Positions 60,424 to 64,000 of a stretch of 64,000 bases of DNA are shown here, piece by piece. A program made the position numbers and the translations under genes. Location: the NCBI GenBank assembly GCA_963920765.1, contig OY987245.1, positions 12,292,727-12,356,726 on the forward strand, written 5' to 3'. A model generated the notes under the pieces. That model ran no database searches. It was not told where the DNA came from and saw only the letters and a program-made list of their open reading frames with translations. How positions within the stretch are numbered: the stretch's first letter is position 1; the number at the start of each line of letters is the position of its first letter. This stretch comes from Ulota crispa (lineage: Eukaryota; Streptophyta; Bryopsida; Orthotrichales; Orthotrichaceae).

Positions 60424-63400
60424 ATGTCGCAGAAAAAGAGGTTGAGCAGCAGCAGCGGAGGAGGAGGAAGCGGTGGCATATCGCCGAATATGATATCAGC
60501 TACGAAGAAACCGAAGAATCAATCGATAATTGATCAGTTTGAGAAGAATGGCAAGGTAGTAGGGATGGCTGTGGAGGAAAACAACAACGCCGACATGATG
60601 TTCGTGGATGGTGTGGAGGATCATCTGGCGTCCACTGGCGCTTATCCTGCGGGGCCGGCGTCGGCTATGATGATGAGCAACAACAGTCCCGGGATTGGGA
60701 CTACAGCGAACTTATCGCGGAAGAAAGCTACTCCACCGCAGCCTGTGAAGAAATTGGTCATCAAGCCTTTTAAAGGTATACTTTGGCCTGTATACTCTCT
60801 TCCTTTTATTCGCATGAGTTTTCGAGCATTTCCGTTTTCCCCCTTAAAACAGAGTCTTTAGACACATTTACTTTGACTTTTGTGTGTTGAATTCTTCACG
60901 ATGAAGGTAGCTGGACAATCGCCAATGTAATATCCTGAGTTTTGCTTCTTGGCGGCATTAATCAGCACGAGATTTATTGATATTTATTTACGGTTCCTTT
61001 TTGAATAAGGAGAAATGTCCTTAGGGTTGTCCATTGCGAACACAAGCTATTCCGAGTGACTATGAGGTGGTTGAGCGATCTTTGAATTTAAGGGTTTAGT
61101 GAGTCCTTTTGCATTCCTTATTGTATTTTAATTGCTAAGTAGTCATGAGACTTGAGATTCAGTGAAAAACGTTATGCACTTTTCTGGGGATGGATTTCGT
61201 CATGCCAGAAGGCTCCATGTGGAATGTTTCTTATTTCCAGAAATTCTGTAGCTGCAAGCGTGAGGTATGTTTTCTTTTTTAGGGTTAGGGAGCGTCAAAT
61301 TTGTCGGTATAGGTCGTTATGTCATAAGAGGTTGGTTTCTTGATGGCCAGGTCTTGTTGACCAACTGCCTTTATTTTTTACTCTGTCGCAGTAGACGAAT
61401 GATGCCGCTTTTGAGCTGAATCTGTTGCAGCCAGTTTCTGGCCTGTTTCATTGTTCATGCTTTAGCAATTAGTCAAGTAAACATGTCTGTGTTTATTTGT
61501 TTTTCTCAAAGGCTATACCTCTTTTCACGGGGCTTTTCTTTCTTTTCATATTGGATCGATCGCCCAGAGTTTGCGCTGGTGCGAGTGCTGATATCAGGTG
61601 GATTCGCTGATGTGTTTCTTGTCTTTTGCGTAGATAAACCAAAGCTGCCCAGTAATTTTGAGGAGCTGACATGGGCCAAGATCAAGGAAGCCGTAACTGC
61701 AATTCACCTGAAGCAGCCAGTGAGTTGTAGTTTGGAAGAGTTGTATCGGGCTGTGGAGGATCTTTGCCTTCACAAGATGGCAGGGAACTTGTACAGAAGA
61801 TTGCAGCAGGAATGTGAAAGTCACATCTCAACCAAGCTGAAAGATCTTGTAGGGCGCAGTCCTGACGCCGTGGTGTTTCTGTCTCATGTGGAAAGTTGTT
61901 GGCAAGACCATTGCGACCAGATGCTTGTCATCCGTAGCATTGCGCTCTATCTGGATCGTACCTATGTTATCCAAAACTCGGGTGTTCGATCTTTATGGGA
62001 CATGGGTTTGCAGCTTTTCCGCAAGCACCTTTCAGCTTGTCCAGAAGTCGAGTCTAAGACTGTCTCTGGTCTTCTCAGGCTTATCGAGAAGGAGAGGTGA
62101 GATTCTGTGGTAGACTTGATGTAATTGTCGTTTTATGTAGTATTAGAAGCCAGACGTGGCAAGTAGCTTGAATGTAGTGCTTTTAAACGTGCATTTTCTG
62201 GTAAGTGGTTGTGTTATCAGCTTGCTTCTTGCTGTGGAAGAGGCCGCAAAGTTTCCTATTTCGAGAAGGTTTGAAGTTTTCACTTTTGCTGGTGTATGCG
62301 TGCTTGCAGGATGGGAGAGACTGTGGATCGGAGTTTACTGAAACATCTGCTGCGCATGTTTAGTGCTCTCGGTATATATTCTGAGAGTTTCGAGAGGCAA
62401 TTCCTAGATTGTACTGCTGACTTTTATGCCGCTGAAGGGACACGCTTTATGCAGCAAACTGATGTTCCCGATTACCTTAAGCATGTCGAGGTGAGTGCGT
62501 TAGCATTTGAGATTGACAATGAAGACGAAATGAAAGCTTTGAGTGTGTCTTTCAATTAAGATTTGTGCAGCTTGAGTTCATCTGCTGAATACTCTCGTTT
62601 CATTGTTCAGAATCGTCTTCAGGAAGAAAATGAGCGATGCTTGCTCTATCTGGATGGAAGTACACGGAAACCGTTGGTGGCTACTGCTGAGAAACAGCTT
62701 CTCAGCCGCCACACGGCTGCAATTCTGGAGAAGGTGAGGTTGCTGTGTGACTAAATGGGACACACTTACGATGTTCGTTCTAGACCCGCATAATCGGTGT
62801 CCTTCGTTTACATCTTTTTGGTCTCTTACTTTCAGGCCTTGAAGTGTAATTGGGTCTTTATCGCGGAAGGATGTTAACTTTGTGTGGTGTGTTGGTGGTT
62901 ACAGGGATTCAGCATACTTATGGATGCAAACCGTGTGGCAGATCTTCAACGAATGTATTTGCTTTTTGCTCGTGTAATTGCCCTAGAGCCCCTGAAACAG
63001 GCTTTAAGCACTTATATTAAAGCAACGGGCAATAGTACAGTTATGGATGAAGAAAAGGATAAGGACATGGTACCTTGGCTTTTAGATTTGAAGGCACGCC
63101 TTTATACCATTTGGGAAGAAAGCTTCTCTAAAAATGAAACCTTTTCCAATACTGTGAAGGACGCATTTGAGCATCTGATCAATCTACGCCAGGTAATACA
63201 GCTTGCAGTAAAATTTGAGTTGGAATTTTTGAGGTGGTTACCAGCTGCAGTTTCTGTTACCTCGTGATTTAAGTGCTTCATTTTCAGTTTCTGTAGCAGA
63301 GCAATCTATTACCAGTATGTTAGTCATATGTCACAACCACAAATTAGGGCAACTGGAAGGACGTGGATGTCTTCCTTTTTAAATAGCATGATGATCTATG

Positions 63401-63933
63401 ATTCAATTGGGATTTAATGTTGGTTATTTGGTATGTATTCGTAACCAATATGGAATTGTCTAATGGTTGGTATGATGGTGTTCAGAATCGGCCTGCCGAG
63501 CTTATCGCTAAATTCATCGATGGAAAGCTGCGTGCTGGCAATAAGGGAACCTCAGAAGAGGAGCTAGAAGGCGTTCTCGATAAAGTGTTGGTGCTTTTTA
63601 GATTTATCCAGGTAATTTTTGAGTTTCCTGTTATGTTCACGGATTATATTTGTCTGTTGTACTATGTATTTTTCTTTCACAGTGATTCCATGTTTATAAC
63701 GTGAGGATTGTTTACTGTATTTTTAGTGTGTATGCTTGTTGAATTTATGGCTTCTGACGATGTTGATTAGGTTGTATTTGTTTCAGGCTATATGTGGATT
63801 TTGACGTTGCGACGTGTGTGGTGAACATCAGGGTAAAGACGTGTTTGAAGCTTTCTACAAGAAGGACTTGGCTAAACGACTGCTTTTAGGAAAGAGCGCC
63901 TCCATTGATGCAGAGAAATCCATGATTTCAAAG
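60424..63933 (+). CDS. CUL4: Cullin-4, N-terminal part (gene continues past the window)
   Basis: CUL4 is the scaffold of CRL4 ubiquitin ligases: the N-terminal cullin repeats bind DDB1, the C-terminus binds RBX1. Exons seen: 60424-60775, 61634-62096, 62310-62490, 62611-62733, 62905-63192, 63486-63611, 63832-63933. They join in frame to 545 residues, then the window ends in the next intron. The first roughly 117 residues are a Ser/Gly/Lys-rich, lineage-specific head ending in the conserved [19 protein letters not shown]. The cullin repeats follow (for example [52 protein letters not shown]). The last exon seen has [20 protein letters not shown], where the cullin homology domain begins. The RBX1-binding part, neddylation lysine and winged helix are beyond the edge. 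The first in-frame ATG is used. Confidence 0.96.
60776..61633 (+). other. Intron 1 of CUL4
   Basis: This 858-base GT-AG intron separates the variable N-terminal head from the first cullin repeat. Open frames inside it are continuations of exon frames and no transposon ends are seen. Confidence 0.85.
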
Positions 63934-64000
63934 GTATTGCATTGTTAGAAATTGCTTAAATACCTTAGCATAGTGATCGAGATTGTCATGAAGCAGGACG

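Noticed and set aside
1..64000. CRISPR arrays, bacterial operons, ribosome binding sites
   Set aside because: The window is plant nuclear DNA with spliced genes. The tandem repeats found lack spacer diversity of a CRISPR kind.
1..64000. tRNA or rRNA genes
   Set aside because: I saw no cloverleaf with A and B box motifs and no rRNA-like conserved stretch. A covariance-model scan would settle it.

Overview
This is a stretch of nuclear chromosome from a land plant. The evidence is GT-AG introns in every gene, plant-specific protein families (XS/XH factor of DNA methylation, KOBITO1, ankyrin-DHHC of the TIP1 type), telo-box motifs in gene leaders, and many plant-type DNA transposons. The proteins resemble angiosperm orthologues in their cores but differ strongly at the ends. 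I infer, weakly, a non-seed or early-branching plant. Exon joins below were read by eye from homology, splice sites and reading phase. Five gene models close in frame from ATG to stop; the sixth runs off the right edge.

Layout. 1-8000 is a transposon yard: a large foldback element, a complete but dead PIF/Harbinger element with its TTA target duplication, and several inverted-repeat elements, one nested in another. 8850-15787 (+) is a 14-exon ankyrin-repeat DHHC S-acyltransferase of the TIP1 type (631 aa). 16150-27300 is gene-free. Its core is a three-layer nest: a decayed chromodomain Ty3/gypsy retrotransposon sits inside a Stowaway-like element, which sits inside a Mutator-like inverted-repeat element. 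The retrotransposon LTRs carry clustered perfect heat-shock elements upstream of a TATA box.

28252-32294 (+) encodes an XS/coiled-coil/XH protein (FDM/IDN2 family, RNA-directed DNA methylation, 675 aa) with a hairpin-forming MITE in its first coding intron. It converges, with a gap of about 510 bp, on 32805-35772 (-), a PHO88/SND3-type ER membrane protein (222 aa). 36060-40590 holds a Stowaway MITE and two abutting Tourist-like MITEs. 40593-44612 (-) is KOBITO1/ELD1/ABI8 (524 aa). 44613-49440 is repeat-bearing intergenic DNA. 49446-54318 (-) is a bromodomain protein (630 aa) with a tandemly duplicated exon end and an inverted-repeat element in its first intron. 55050-55472 is a Mutator-like MITE with a 9-bp target duplication. 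60424-64000 (+) is the first 545 codons of cullin-4, cut by the window edge.

The six genes are unrelated housekeeping or regulatory loci (protein S-acylation, RNA-directed methylation, ER membrane insertion, cell wall synthesis, chromatin reading, ubiquitin ligase), not a pathway cluster. The unusual content is in the transposons: intact terminal repeats and target duplications allow the insertion order to be read, and one LTR looks heat-responsive.
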